Origin: Parabacteroides sp. PH5-46
Lineage (GTDB): Bacteria; Bacteroidota; Bacteroidia; Bacteroidales; Tannerellaceae
NCBI RefSeq assembly: GCF_029892785.1
Contig: NZ_JARXXA010000011.1
Coordinates: 1-64,000, forward strand
Reading direction: 5' to 3'
Length of the DNA stretch: 64,000 nucleotides
Shown: in pieces, positions 1 to 13,079 of the stretch
Layout of the letters: each line of letters begins with the position of its first letter
Position numbering within the stretch: position 1 is the first letter of the stretch
Program-made: the position numbers and the translations under genes
Notes under the pieces: generated by a model
Database searches by the model: none
Told to the model about the DNA's origin: nothing
The model's input: only the letters and a program-made list of their open reading frames with translations

Positions 1-152
1 AATAAATACAAACAAAAAATTGCCTATATCATTTTACGGATACAGACAATTTTATTAAGTGAAAAACTTAAAGCCGCTTTTTAAGGGGTGACTAAATAGA
101 TTGTTTTTTGTATTTTTATGTTGTTATAAATTAATGAATAGGAGATTGAACT

Positions 153-431
153 ATGAAAAAAACGGGAATAATCAAAGTGGATAAAAGTATTAAACCAATA
201 CATTACAAAGAAAGAACTAAGGTTGAGTTGGTAGTAGGGTGCGACTATTATGTAAGTTTTGGCAATAGCGAAGCTAAAAGATGCAAATTGATCGAAATAT
301 GTGACGAAGGAGGTCGAAACCAAATAAAAGTTGAAATCTCCACCAAATACCAAACAGCCATACATACTCTCTTCACAGATGAGATCGGGACAACTCCGGA
401 AGAAGCCGTAATCAACGAAGTCACGTTATGA
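153..431 (+). CDS. Small hypothetical protein (92 aa)
   Basis: I do not recognise this protein. It starts at an ATG preceded by a good ribosome-binding sequence (ggagat about 7 nt upstream). It is soluble, with no signal peptide or membrane segment, and has a basic N-terminus (MKKTGIIKVDK) and an acidic C-terminal third. A CDS is favoured over chance by the RBS, the clean start and the hairpin terminator 25 bp after the stop. The gene stands alone and converges on tRNA-Met, sharing that bidirectional hairpin. Function unknown. Confidence 0.6.
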   Translation: MKKTGIIKVDKSIKPIHYKERTKVELVVGCDYYVSFGNSEAKRCKLIEICDEGGRNQIKVEISTKYQTAIHTLFTDEIGTTPEEAVINEVTL

Positions 432-449
432 TTTGTTAGTACACCCCAA

Positions 450-484
450 AGAAAAAAGCACCTACAAGATTCTTGTAAGTGCTT
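450..484 (-). terminator. Hairpin terminator after tRNA-Met, probably bidirectional
   Basis: Arms at 456-468 and 472-484 (AAGCACCTACAAG against CTTGTAAGTGCTT, one mismatch) are followed on the minus strand by a run of six T. It lies between the stop at 431 and the tRNA 3' end at 498, so it probably ends both convergent transcripts. Confidence 0.75.
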
Positions 485-497
485 CATTATTAATTTG

Positions 498-571
498 TGG
501 TCCCACTTGGGCTTGAACCAAGGACTCCCTGATTATGAGTCAGGTGCTCTAACCAACTGAGCTATGGGACC
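498..571 (-). tRNA. tRNA-Met (CAT anticodon)
   Basis: The minus strand folds as a cloverleaf. The acceptor stem GGTCCCA pairs with TGGGACC, the D arm is GCTCAGTTGGTTAGAGC, the anticodon stem CCTGA/TCAGG encloses loop CTCATAA, and the T arm is present. The anticodon is CAT, so this is either elongator tRNA-Met or the lysidine-modified tRNA-Ile2; the sequence alone does not settle which. CCA is not encoded. A weak promoter (TAATATTG at 601-608, one mismatch to TAnnTTTG, with CTTG 20 bp further up) lies upstream. Confidence 0.92.
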
Positions 572-635
572 TGGTCGGAGGCTTGCTCTGAAATCGGGTG
601 CAATATTACGACTAATTCTTGATTTATGCAAGCAC

Positions 636-1292
636 TCAGGGAAAAAACTTGAGCCATATTCCGGTTCCTGCTGTGAATAAAATAATATAGCCTGCTAGTC
701 CGATTGCTAAATATTTTCCATAAGAGGTTGGGTACTCTGTCTTTATGCGTGAATGATAGAGCCGATAGATAAAATAACCAATGATTACTCCTGCTAGTCC
801 GCCGGCAAAGATGTCGGAGATAAAGTGTACGCCAAGATAGATGCGTGAATAGGCCATCAGTAGTGCCCATAGGAAAATAACGAGGCTGTACAGTTTGTTG
901 CGAAATAGGAGGGAGGTAAACATGGCGAATCCGAAAGAAGTTGCCGAGTGCCCGGATACGAATCCGTAAGGTTCCAGGATTGATTCGTACAATGTACGTA
1001 CTTCCTCCATGAAGGAGGGGTGGAATATCGGTCGGGGACGGGCAAACAAGGGTTTGGTAATAAGAGAGGAGAAGATAATACAAAGGGTGCAGATTGCCAG
1101 AATCGCTCCCAATGTATAAAGCCACTCTTTTCGCTCTCTTTTATATATGAGCATGAAGCAGAAGAAAATGATAAAAGGCAGCCATACATAAATCCCCGAA
1201 TACATCCACATCACCTGATCCCAGAAGGGATTGTATGAACTGTTTATCAGGAAGAATAGTCCTCTTTCAAATTCTAATAACTTTTCAAGCAT
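636..1292 (-). CDS. PAP2-family membrane phosphatase
   Basis: This 218-aa integral membrane protein has the full PAP2 phosphatase signature: K80-x6-R87-P88, S113-G-H115, and S149-R-x(3)-G154-x-H156-x(3)-D160. H115 and H156 are the expected catalytic histidines. Five to six hydrophobic helices surround the motifs, as in undecaprenyl-diphosphate and phosphatidylglycerol-phosphate phosphatases. It probably dephosphorylates a lipid phosphate at the inner membrane; the substrate cannot be read from sequence. It starts 4 bp after the prfB stop, so it is probably the distal gene of a prfB operon. Confidence 0.88.
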   Translation of the reverse strand: MLEKLLEFERGLFFLINSSYNPFWDQVMWMYSGIYVWLPFIIFFCFMLIYKRERKEWLYTLGAILAICTLCIIFSSLITKPLFARPRPIFHPSFMEEVRTLYESILEPYGFVSGHSATSFGFAMFTSLLFRNKLYSLVIFLWALLMAYSRIYLGVHFISDIFAGGLAGVIIGYFIYRLYHSRIKTEYPTSYGKYLAIGLAGYIILFTAGTGIWLKFFP

Positions 1293-1295
1293 TAC

Positions 1296-2421
1296 CTATT
1301 TTTCGGATGAATCTTCGGCGGCAAACTCCATCAGGTAGGCTTTGATAAAGCCGTCGATCTTTCCATCCATTACTCCGTTTACATCAGAGGTCTGGTAGTT
1401 GGTGCGATGATCTTTTACCCTGCGGTCGTCAAATACGTAGCTGCGGATTTGGGATCCCCATTCGATTTTCTTCTTGCCTGCTTCTATTTTCTGCTGTTCG
1501 GCCATTCGCTTTTGCAGGGCGATGTCATACAGCATGGAGCGTAGCAGTCGCATGGCATTCTCACGGTTGCCCAGCTGTGAGCGGCTTTCTGTATTTTCGA
1601 TCAGAATCTCGCGCGTTTCGCCGGTATCCGGATCTTTGTAGTTGTAACGGAGGCGTACACCGGTTTCTACCTTGTTTACGTTCTGTCCTCCGGCTCCTCC
1701 CGAACGGAATGTATCCCATGTATAGTCGGAAGGGTTGATTTCTATTTCGATAGAGTCGTCAACCAAGGGTGTTACAAAGACGGATGCAAAAGAAGTCATA
1801 CGTTTTCCCTGAGCATTATAGGGCGATACACGCACCAGACGATGTACGCCGTTTTCTCCTTTCAGATAGCCATATGCATAATCTCCTTCTATCTGCATGG
1901 TTACAGATTTAATGCCGGCTTCATCTCCTTCTTGCAGGGTATTGATCGTTACCTTGTAATTGTTGGATTCGGCCCAGCGCATATACATACGCATCAACAT
2001 GGATGACCAGTCCTGGCTTTCGGTACCTCCTGCGCCGGAGTTGATCTTCAAGATGCAACTCATCTGGTCGGCTTCCTGGCGGAGCATGTTTCTGAATTCC
2101 AGGTTTTCAATAGCCGTCAGCGCTTTGCTATAGGCAATGTCTACCTCTTCTTCAGACGTAATACCTTCTTTTACATATTCGTAAGCTAGTTCTACCTCTT
2201 CGGCGGCCGCTTTTACTTCGTTATATAGTTCGATCCACTTTTTTAATTCGCGAACGATTTGCATTTGGGCCTCGGCTTTCTTGGCGTCTTCCCAGAAAAC
2301 GGGATCTTGAGTACGTAACTCTTCTTCTTCTAACTGGATGGTCTTACCATCGATGTCAAAGGTACCTCCTCAGCGCGTCCTCGCGCTCCAACACATTCTG
2401 TAGCTGGTCTGATGTTATCAT
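1296..2421 (-). CDS. prfB: Peptide chain release factor 2 with programmed +1 frameshift
   Basis: RF2 terminates translation at UGA and UAA. The gene is split in two frames. The ATG at 2421 opens about 21 codons ending MITSDQ...RRYL, then an in-frame TGA (2356-2358). Immediately upstream are the slippery CTT (2359-2361) and an internal Shine-Dalgarno AGGAGG (2365-2370), the classical autoregulatory site. After a +1 shift the protein reads on through DIDGKT to the RF2 body, giving about 374 aa. The catalytic GGQ loop (SGGAGGQNVNKVE) is present. The stop-codon recognition motif is SPY rather than SPF. TACTTTTG at 2444-2451 is a plausible -7 box. Confidence 0.95.
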
Positions 2422-2481
2422 AATTTCTTTTTATTTTGCGGTGCAAAAGTACAAAGAAATAATTGAAAATTGAAAGTTGAA

Positions 2482-4290
2482 TTACTCTTTGTACATTTCT
2501 TCTATCTGCTCGGCATATTTTTCCAGGATAACGGGGCGGCGGAGTTTCAGTGTATCTGTCAGTTCCCGTCCTTCCATGGTGAAAGGCTCAGCCAGCAGAA
2601 CAAAGCGTTTTATTTTCTCGTAAGAAGCCAGATCTTTCTGGTGTTCTTCTACGTGTGCCTCTATTAGTTTCTGGATTTTGGTGTCACTGACCATCTCTTC
2701 CCTGCTGCCAAAACTAATCCCTTTCCGGTTGGCATATGCTTCCAAGGCATCGAAGTCCGGTACAATAAGCGCTCCTACGAATTTACGTTTATCACCTATT
2801 ACGGCAATTTGGGCAATGTATTTGTCGTTACCCATCAGCATTTCAATGGCTTGTGGTGCGATGTATTTCCCGTTGGATGTTTTATAGAGGTCTTTGATTC
2901 TTTCGGTAAAGTAGAGAACTTCGCCTTCCAGTTTGCCGGCGTCTCCTGTGCGGAAAAAGCCGTCTTCCGTGAATGCTTTGGCATTCTCTTCCGGCTTTTT
3001 ATAATAGCCGGTGGTAATTGTAGCCCCTTTTACCAATATTTCGTTATTACTTTCGTCTATTCTTACCTGTACATCGGGCATAAGGTTTCCGATTGAGCCA
3101 ATGACAAAACCTTCTGTCGGACAGAAAGATACGGTAGCGGTTGTTTCACTTAGCCCATATCCGTATACGATTGGTATATTCACCGATTGCAGGAATACAT
3201 TCACCTCATCTGATAGTGGAGCACCGGCCGTAGGGAAGAGGCGTCCTTTCTGTATTCCCAGCACCTTTTTAAGGAGCATGAAAATGGTTTTGTCATAGAA
3301 AAAGAATTGCAGCCTGAGTCCCAAAGGCGGCTTTATTCCTTTATTCTTATATTCCAGATTGTGCCTGTGTCCAACCCGGATAGCCCTTTGGGTTAGTTTC
3401 TGCAGGAAGCCGGGGAAAGACTCTATCTTTTCATGTACACCTGCGTATACTTTTTCCCAGAAACGAGGCACATTACACATCATCGACGGACATACCTCGG
3501 GCAATGTCTGTTGTATCATTTTGGGGTCTTTGTTTATCGCCACTTTCACCCCTTTGTGCAGGCACAGATAGGTCCAGGCTTTTTCAAAGATATGGGTAAG
3601 AGGCAGGAAGCAGATGGATGTTTCCTTGTCTGTAATGATTGGTAGCCGGATGTCGTGGATGCGCATCGCTTCCAGAAAATTGGAATGATGAAGCATTACT
3701 CCTTTCGGCTCCCCTGTAGTGCCCGATGTATAGATAATTGTAGCCAGATCCTTGGGTGAGGCTGCGTTCATTCTGATCTTTACAGTCGTTTCGGCATCTG
3801 CCGTTTCGCCCAGGCTCAGGAAATCATCAAAATAGATGGAGGCTTTATCTTCGGGATTAATAATTACTTTTTTGTCAAATATGATGAGCCGCTTCAATTC
3901 AGAAGAGTCTTTTAGTACTTTGTAAGCATTGTTGTATTGAAGCTGTTCTCCTACGAATAAGGTGTGGATAGAGGCATCATTGATTATGTACTCTATCTGT
4001 GCCGGCGAACTGGTAGGGTACATCGGAACCATCACGGCCCGGTTGGCATATGCGGCAAAGTCGGTAAACAGGCATTGTGGCATATTCTGGGAATAGATGC
4101 CTATGTTCTCCCGTTTTTCAATGCCAAACTCTGCCATAGCTTTTGCTGTAAGCATGATTGTTTCGGAGAAGCTACGCCAGGAAATTTTCAACCATTTCCC
4201 ACTTTCGTCGTCCCGGTATTTCAGAGCAGTTCTGGTTCCGTACTTTTCCGCCTGTCGGTGAATCAGTTCGGCATAATGGTAGTTAATCAT
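2482..4290 (-). CDS. Long-chain-fatty-acid--CoA ligase (AMP-forming)
   Basis: 602 aa, ANL superfamily. It activates a fatty acid to acyl-AMP and then acyl-CoA in the cytosol or at the membrane. Visible motifs are the P-loop TSGTTGEPKG at 188-197, YGYGLSETT at 376-384, TGD at 448-450, and the hinge region ERIKDLYKTSNGK around 463-475. Length and motif order match the FadD15/long-chain group. TATTTTTG at 4314-4321 is a likely -7 box. Not obviously in an operon with prfB, which has its own promoter between the two genes. Whether it recycles host fatty acids or membrane lipids cannot be said. Confidence 0.9.
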   Translation of the reverse strand: MINYHYAELIHRQAEKYGTRTALKYRDDESGKWLKISWRSFSETIMLTAKAMAEFGIEKRENIGIYSQNMPQCLFTDFAAYANRAVMVPMYPTSSPAQIEYIINDASIHTLFVGEQLQYNNAYKVLKDSSELKRLIIFDKKVIINPEDKASIYFDDFLSLGETADAETTVKIRMNAASPKDLATIIYTSGTTGEPKGVMLHHSNFLEAMRIHDIRLPIITDKETSICFLPLTHIFEKAWTYLCLHKGVKVAINKDPKMIQQTLPEVCPSMMCNVPRFWEKVYAGVHEKIESFPGFLQKLTQRAIRVGHRHNLEYKNKGIKPPLGLRLQFFFYDKTIFMLLKKVLGIQKGRLFPTAGAPLSDEVNVFLQSVNIPIVYGYGLSETTATVSFCPTEGFVIGSIGNLMPDVQVRIDESNNEILVKGATITTGYYKKPEENAKAFTEDGFFRTGDAGKLEGEVLYFTERIKDLYKTSNGKYIAPQAIEMLMGNDKYIAQIAVIGDKRKFVGALIVPDFDALEAYANRKGISFGSREEMVSDTKIQKLIEAHVEEHQKDLASYEKIKRFVLLAEPFTMEGRELTDTLKLRRPVILEKYAEQIEEMYKE

Positions 4291-4389
4291 ATTTTTCGTT
4301 TTATTTGATACAGCAAAAATAAGGATTCCCTCTCATTATTTACTATAAAAACGATAAGTTTTGCGCAAAAATATCAAAATTGTGCAAGA

Positions 4390-5220
4390 TTACCAGATGC
4401 CAACTTTTACGTTTTTACTTCTGAAAACAGGAAAGATGAGGTATTGAGGCTCCATTTTCCGGAGGCGGGGATTGAATTCATAATTAACTCCGGCACCTAT
4501 GCCAAAGTTTTCATTGATCATGAATTCTACGGCTCCGCCTACATTGGTATGATTGAAATACGGATTCATCAGCATGTGCGGATTGTTCTTTTCGCTATCG
4601 TTGTAGAAGGCGTACTGCCCCCAGGTACGTAGCGCCAGGCGTTCGTTTATATCGTAACGAACTTGCATGTTTACACCACCTAAATAGCCGGGTGAAGGGT
4701 TGAAAGGGGTGAAGAAACGTCCGGCAAACCCGCCGCCTGTTACAGTCCACTTATCCAGACTCCATGCCATGCCCGGGTTGATCGTTGTTAGCCCTCCCAG
4801 TCCGGGCCAGGAATATTGGCTTCCGGTAGTGAAAAAGGCTAAATTTTCATTCGTAGGTACAACAACCGTTTCGCTGAAATCGAAAGCCATAGGCGATATT
4901 CTCCTCAGCATAGGAGCGTAAATATTGAAGAAGGGGCGGTAGGCTGCAGAGAGTACCTGCATATCCATCGGCCGTTCGTCGAAGCCGGGCTGAATTTCCG
5001 GCATAAACTCTCTAAGCTTCGTCTCAATCTCAAATCGGGAAGAAGGGGTGTATGTCTTATAGGAAAGTTCGGGGACTTTCAACTCATAATCCCTCATTTT
5101 GGGAATAACGACTATCTTACCTTCTTTATTGACGGTCAGGGAGAAATCAGACTGCGCTAATACAGTGGTGAAAAGCGCAGATAAAAATACAACTGTCAGG
5201 AATAAACGTTTTTGCTTCAT
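4390..5220 (-). CDS. Secreted barrel-like protein, function unknown
   Basis: 276 aa with a clear signal peptide (MKQKRLFLTVVFLSALFTTVLA, cleavage after about residue 22). The C-terminal half (about 125-276) has alternating aromatic and glycine-rich strands and ends in an aromatic residue (VKVGIW), as in outer-membrane beta-barrels. Residues 24-125 look like a periplasmic N-terminal extension. I cannot name a family. It is divergent from the DUF4349 gene, with the first 22-bp palindrome array in the shared upstream region. Confidence 0.7.
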   Translation of the reverse strand: MKQKRLFLTVVFLSALFTTVLAQSDFSLTVNKEGKIVVIPKMRDYELKVPELSYKTYTPSSRFEIETKLREFMPEIQPGFDERPMDMQVLSAAYRPFFNIYAPMLRRISPMAFDFSETVVVPTNENLAFFTTGSQYSWPGLGGLTTINPGMAWSLDKWTVTGGGFAGRFFTPFNPSPGYLGGVNMQVRYDINERLALRTWGQYAFYNDSEKNNPHMLMNPYFNHTNVGGAVEFMINENFGIGAGVNYEFNPRLRKMEPQYLIFPVFRSKNVKVGIW

Positions 5221-5322
5221 AGTCCCTCCTATTCTTGCTGCAAGATACGATGAAATTCCGAAACAGAAAAGAATTGTCTGAAATTACTCCTGTTCATTGT
5301 GAAAAAGAACATGCTAAAATAA

Positions 5323-5428
5323 TTTAGAGGTACCTCTAAATCGATTTACACCTACCTCTAAATTTATTTACAGGTAGGTCTAAATTCATTTACACGTACG
5401 TCTAAATTATTCTGAAGGTAGGTTTAAA
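5323..5428. repeat. Array A: five 22-bp tandem palindromic units
   Basis: Five units have centres at 5331.5, 5353.5, 5375.5, 5397.5 and 5419.5, exactly 22 bp apart. Each is an 8-bp half-site, TA, then an inverted 8-bp half-site, followed by a 4-bp spacer. The units are TTTAGAGG-TA-CCTCTAAA, TTTACACC-TA-CCTCTAAA, TTTACAGG-TA-GGTCTAAA, TTTACACG-TA-CGTCTAAA and TCTGAAGG-TA-GGTTTAAA. Outer arms are conserved while the four bases next to the centre vary. It lies between divergent genes, about 100 bp from the start at 5220 and 40 bp from a -7 box at 5467. Confidence 0.9.
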
Positions 5429-5466
5429 TAAAATGTTATTTGTACATATATTAGCAGCGGAAGTAC

Positions 5467-5474
5467 TATATTTG
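5467..5474 (+). promoter_or_regulatory. -7 box of the DUF4349 gene
   Basis: TATATTTG matches the Bacteroidetes -7 consensus TAnnTTTG. Transcription should begin near 5481, so the ATG at 5433 would not be in the message; the start at 5499 is used instead. Confidence 0.6.
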
Positions 5475-5498
5475 CGATTGTTCCTAATACTGAATGTT

Positions 5499-9235
<3,737 letters not shown>

Positions 9236-9273
9236 AGTTGCTTGCCGGATATTTCATTGTTGCAGACATCGGA

Positions 9274-10278
9274 CTAGTTTTTTCCTTCCATATATTCGGT
9301 CTTAAAGATGTTGAAGCAAAGGATGAAACTGGCCAATAGGATGGGGCCGAAGATAACTCCCATAAAACCAAATAGGGATAATCCGATGATTACACCGAAT
9401 ATGGTAATCAAAGGGTGAGTGTCTGCCAGCTTTTTCTGTAGAAGAAAGCGGACCAGATTGTCTATATTAGTCAGAATGATAAGCGAATAGGCTACTAATC
9501 CCAAGGCGTTGACCCAATCGCCTGTAATCGCCAAGTATAGAGCCAGTGGAAACCATACCAAGCCGGTGCCCAGTAGCGGTACAATGGTGGCAAAACAGGT
9601 GAGGAAGGCAAATACAATAGGACTTGGCGCTCCGAAAATAAGATATCCTATAAAAGCAATAATGCCCTGTATAATAGCAAGCAAGGGTACACCCAAGGCG
9701 TTTGCTTTTACAAGGGTGTTTACCTCTCTTAAAACTACTCCCTTGTTGGAATCACTGAAGGGGAGTATTTCGAAAACGTATTTCTCCATGCTTCTGCTAC
9801 TTACCAACATGAAGTAAAGGACAAGTAGCAGCATTACGATATTGATGATAAAGCCACTGATGCCACTCATCAACATTTGTCCTAATTTGGGAAGTAAGGA
9901 TACGACCGATAGTACATTGCTCTTGTCGAGTATATTATAAGATGTTTTCTCTTTGATAAGATCTATCAGTTGTTCAATCTGAGAGACAACGGATGTTATA
10001 TCCAGGTTTACCCCCTGTATTTCTGTAATAAACAGCCAGACGGCCAATGTAAGCGGTATCAGAAAACAGAGGATGGTTTCAAGCAATAACACCAAGGCGG
10101 CCAGGCTTTTGTTCCATTTCTTCTTTTCAGTGAGAAAAAACAATTGTTTTCTTACTAATACATAGATTGTAAAAGCTCCTAATATTCCACCGAGGAAAGG
10201 GGTAAATTCCCGGGCTAAAATAATTCCTGACAGCAGGAGTATGCCAATGAGAGTGTACTTCTGATAATGCTCTTTCAT
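9274..10278 (-). CDS. AI-2E family transporter (PerM/YdiK-like)
   Basis: 334 aa, mostly hydrophobic, with two N-terminal helices, a soluble segment around 70-140 and five or six C-terminal helices, as in the AI-2E transporter (UPF0118) family. Conserved features include FLTCFATIVPLLGTGLVWFP and FGFMGVIFGPIL. The family includes AI-2 exporters and sodium/proton antiporters, so the substrate is uncertain. The ATG at 10278 is chosen because a -7 box (TAGCTTTG, minus strand, 10303-10310) overlaps the longer reading. It converges with the GH2 gene. Confidence 0.85.
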   Translation of the reverse strand: MKEHYQKYTLIGILLLSGIILAREFTPFLGGILGAFTIYVLVRKQLFFLTEKKKWNKSLAALVLLLETILCFLIPLTLAVWLFITEIQGVNLDITSVVSQIEQLIDLIKEKTSYNILDKSNVLSVVSLLPKLGQMLMSGISGFIINIVMLLLVLYFMLVSSRSMEKYVFEILPFSDSNKGVVLREVNTLVKANALGVPLLAIIQGIIAFIGYLIFGAPSPIVFAFLTCFATIVPLLGTGLVWFPLALYLAITGDWVNALGLVAYSLIILTNIDNLVRFLLQKKLADTHPLITIFGVIIGLSLFGFMGVIFGPILLASFILCFNIFKTEYMEGKN

Positions 10279-10302
10279 AGGTCTGCTTGTTCTTGTGAAT
10301 GA

Positions 10303-10310
10303 CAAAGCTA
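10303..10310 (-). promoter_or_regulatory. -7 box of the AI-2E transporter gene
   Basis: The minus strand reads TAGCTTTG, matching TAnnTTTG. A TTTG copy lies 16 bp further upstream, shorter than the usual 19-20 bp spacing. Confidence 0.5.
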
Positions 10311-10356
10311 GTATTTATTTGTTTAACAAAATACGTCTCAAAATGTTTAAAGTTCG

Positions 10357-10364
10357 TATATTTG
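10357..10364 (+). promoter_or_regulatory. -7 box upstream of the DUF1599 operon
   Basis: TATATTTG, 26 bp before the ATG at 10390, matches TAnnTTTG. It probably drives DUF1599, DoxX and perhaps tpiA and beyond. Confidence 0.55.
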
Positions 10365-10389
10365 TCACATTATATATACGTGATTAGAA

Positions 10390-10932
10390 ATGTCGGATAC
10401 GATAGCACAATTTGAAAAGGTAATCTCCCTGTGTAGGGAGTTGTTTGAGAAAAAGTTGAAAGATTATGGTCCTTCCTGGCGAATTATGCGTCCGGAATCG
10501 GTTACCGACCAGATATTTATAAAAGCCAATCGTATTCGTAGCCTGGAGATAAAAGGCGTTAGTATGGTAGGGGAAGGTATTAAGCCTGAGTTTATTGCCA
10601 TTGTAAACTATGGTGTGGTGGGGCTGATTCAGCTTGAACTGGGTTTTTCCGATACCACCGATATGACAGCAGAAGCGGCTATGGCTTTATATGATAAGCA
10701 TATAACAACTACAAAAGAGTTGATGTATGCCAAAAACCATGACTATGATGAAGCCTGGCGCAGTATGCGAATTAGCTCATACACCGATTTGATCCTGACA
10801 AAGATATATCGTACAAAACAAATAGAGAGCCATGGCGGTAAAACGCTTGTGTCTGAGGGCATAGATGCTAATTATATGGATATGATAAATTATGCACTAT
10901 TTGCGCTGATTAAGTTGGAGTTTGGGGAATGA
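10390..10932 (+). CDS. DUF1599 domain protein
   Basis: 180 aa, made of two similar halves. The motif KDYGPSWRIMR around residues 23-33 recurs as HDYDEAWRSMR around 118-128, and each half ends with a similar helix (IVNYGVVGLIQLELGF and [16 protein letters not shown]). This internal duplication is typical of DUF1599. Function unknown; the family resembles all-alpha nucleotide pyrophosphohydrolases, but I see no complete catalytic motif that proves this. Its stop overlaps the next start by 4 bp, so translation is probably coupled to the DoxX protein. Confidence 0.85.
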   Translation: MSDTIAQFEKVISLCRELFEKKLKDYGPSWRIMRPESVTDQIFIKANRIRSLEIKGVSMVGEGIKPEFIAIVNYGVVGLIQLELGFSDTTDMTAEAAMALYDKHITTTKELMYAKNHDYDEAWRSMRISSYTDLILTKIYRTKQIESHGGKTLVSEGIDANYMDMINYALFALIKLEFGE

Positions 10933-12212
10933 TGACAAGTTATAAAGAAACAGGAATAAAGATATTTGCAGAGATTTGTCGTTTGTTAATCGGAGTAGTC
11001 TTTATTTTCTCCGGTTTTGTAAAAGCAGTAGATCCGGTAGGGTTTGCAATAAAGATAGGTGATTACCTGACTGCTTTTGGCCTGACTGCCCTTAAGCCGC
11101 TTGCTTTGTTAGTTGCTTTAAACCTTGTCGCTATTGAATTTGCACTAGGCGTTTGTATGTTGCTTGGTGTGTATCGGCGGTATACTTCTTTTTTGCTCCT
11201 TCTGTTCATGTCTGTTATGACTCCGCTGACTCTTTACCTGGCAATTTTTGATCCGGTGTCGGATTGTGGTTGCTTCGGAGATGCAGTGATATTAACCAAC
11301 TGGGAGACCTTTTTTAAGAACCTTGTTCTTCTGGGAGCCTCAATCTTTCTTCTTCTCTATAATCAGAAGCTATTCCAATGCTTTACTTACAAGGTGTACT
11401 GGTTTGTAGCTTTGTTTGTTTATGTGTATTGCCTGGTGTTTTCTGTATGGAATTATAAAAACCTTCCGCTACTTGATTTTCGACCTTACAAAATAGGAGC
11501 GAATATCCCGGAGCAGATGCTTATCCCGGAAGGAATGCCCGAAGATGAATATGAATATATCTTCATATATGAAAAGGACGGGGTGCGAAAAGAATTTGGG
11601 TTGGATAACTATCCGGCTACTGATTCTACCTGGACTTTTATAGACACTAAAACCGTACTGATAACAGAAGGATATAAACCTCCGATAGAATCATTTACTA
11701 TTTATGATGCGGAAGGAAATGACCAATCAGACCTGGTGCTTGATGCCTCTGAGCCGCTCTTACTACTGATCGTTCCCAAGCTGGAAGATGCCAGCGACGA
11801 GCGGATTGATGAAATAAATAATGTGTACGATTATGCTTTGGAACATGATATGTTGTTCTATTGTATAACAGGCTCTTCGGAGGAATTGATACAGCAATGG
11901 ATTGATATCAGCGGTGCCGAATACCCCTTCTTGTTTGCCGATGATGTGTTATTAAAAACAATCATCCGTTCCAATCCGGGATTGGTGTTGATGAAAGGTG
12001 GCACTGTCCTTATGAAATGGCATTACCGGAACATTCCGGAGGAAGAAGAAATTGGAGCTGTGTTGACTAAATATTTGGGAGAAAAGCCCGTTAACAAATC
12101 TAAGCGTTGGATTTATTTCAATCTGTTTGGTTTTATTGTACCTTTGCTGTCTGTTTGGGTGTACGACTTTCTTCGTTTCCGTCGAAAAGAAGAGGTCTTG
12201 GAAAATGAATAA
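10929..12212 (+). CDS. DoxX/MauE-like membrane protein with C-terminal periplasmic domain
   Basis: 427 aa. The first four helices (about 15-150) form a DoxX/MauE-type domain containing the cysteine motif SDCGCFGD near 110-117, which suggests a thiol or quinone redox role. A fifth helix (about 155-175) leads to a roughly 200-residue soluble domain containing a thioredoxin-like stretch ([19 protein letters not shown], then [26 protein letters not shown]), and a helix near 395-415 closes the protein. It starts inside the DUF1599 stop. The cysteine motif is seen; the redox role is inferred. Confidence 0.75.
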   Translation: MMTSYKETGIKIFAEICRLLIGVVFIFSGFVKAVDPVGFAIKIGDYLTAFGLTALKPLALLVALNLVAIEFALGVCMLLGVYRRYTSFLLLLFMSVMTPLTLYLAIFDPVSDCGCFGDAVILTNWETFFKNLVLLGASIFLLLYNQKLFQCFTYKVYWFVALFVYVYCLVFSVWNYKNLPLLDFRPYKIGANIPEQMLIPEGMPEDEYEYIFIYEKDGVRKEFGLDNYPATDSTWTFIDTKTVLITEGYKPPIESFTIYDAEGNDQSDLVLDASEPLLLLIVPKLEDASDERIDEINNVYDYALEHDMLFYCITGSSEELIQQWIDISGAEYPFLFADDVLLKTIIRSNPGLVLMKGGTVLMKWHYRNIPEEEEIGAVLTKYLGEKPVNKSKRWIYFNLFGFIVPLLSVWVYDFLRFRRKEEVLENE

Positions 12213-12244
12213 AAGTTTTATTACATATATTAATTATCAAGTTT

Positions 12245-13000
12245 ATGAGAAAGAATATTATCGCCGGTAACTGGAAAATGAATACTACACTTTCCGAAGG
12301 ATTGGCATTGGCAAAAGGATTGGATGAAGCATTAAAAGGGAAGACTTTGAAATGTGATGTGGTAATCGGTACTCCGTTTACTCATCTGGCTAGTATTGCA
12401 GCTGCTATTGATACCACAAAGATTGGTGTTGCAGCTCAAAACTGTGCAGATAAAGAAAAAGGCGCATATACGGGAGAAGTATCTGCCGCTATGGTAGTTT
12501 CTACAGGTGCTAAATACGTGATATTGGGACACTCGGAAAGACGCCAGTATTATCATGAAACAGCTGAAATCCTTAAAACAAAAGTAAACCTGGCATTGGC
12601 AAACGGTTTGACACCTATCTTCTGTATTGGTGAAGTGCTGGAAGAAAGAGAAGCCGGAAAACATTTTGACGTAGTAGACGCACAGGTGAAAAACTCATTG
12701 TTCGACCTGTCTGCTGAAGATTTCGGTAAACTGGTGATTGCTTATGAGCCGGTTTGGGCGATTGGTACAGGCAAAACAGCTAGTGCTGAACAAGCACAAG
12801 AAATACATGCACATATCCGTAAGACAATTGCGTCTAAATATGGACAGGCCGTTGCTGACGACTGTTCAATCCTTTATGGCGGAAGCATGAATGCTGAAAA
12901 TGCAAAAGACTTGGTTGCTAAGCCGGATGTAGACGGAGGTCTTATTGGTGGAGCTTCTCTATCTGTAGACAAATTCCTCCCGATTGTAGAGGCATTTTGA
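12245..13000 (+). CDS. tpiA: Triosephosphate isomerase
   Basis: 251 aa, the usual length. It interconverts dihydroxyacetone phosphate and glyceraldehyde 3-phosphate in glycolysis and gluconeogenesis. Catalytic motifs are NWKMN with Lys11, LGHSERR with the electrophilic His, and [11 protein letters not shown] with the catalytic Glu and loop 6. The phosphate-binding GGSMN and GGLIGGASL loops are also present. It lies 32 bp after the DoxX gene and 80 bp before the SPOR gene, in the same direction. Confidence 0.98.
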   Translation: MRKNIIAGNWKMNTTLSEGLALAKGLDEALKGKTLKCDVVIGTPFTHLASIAAAIDTTKIGVAAQNCADKEKGAYTGEVSAAMVVSTGAKYVILGHSERRQYYHETAEILKTKVNLALANGLTPIFCIGEVLEEREAGKHFDVVDAQVKNSLFDLSAEDFGKLVIAYEPVWAIGTGKTASAEQAQEIHAHIRKTIASKYGQAVADDCSILYGGSMNAENAKDLVAKPDVDGGLIGGASLSVDKFLPIVEAF

Positions 13001-13079
13001 TTATAATATCCGATATCTCCCGTAGAGGCAAGGTGTTGCCTTGTCTCTGCAGATGATATCAAAAACAAAACATAATATA

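Noticed and set aside
562-1125. Other long frames opposite the PAP2 gene
   Set aside because: They are antisense shadows; the PAP2 motifs identify the real frame.
2356-2358. prfB as a pseudogene because of the in-frame TGA
   Set aside because: The internal Shine-Dalgarno and slippery CTT identify the normal programmed frameshift.
5323-5428. CRISPR array reading of the 22-bp repeats (also 31251-31338 and 43489-43570)
   Set aside because: Units are palindromic, spacers are only 4 bp, and no cas gene is present.
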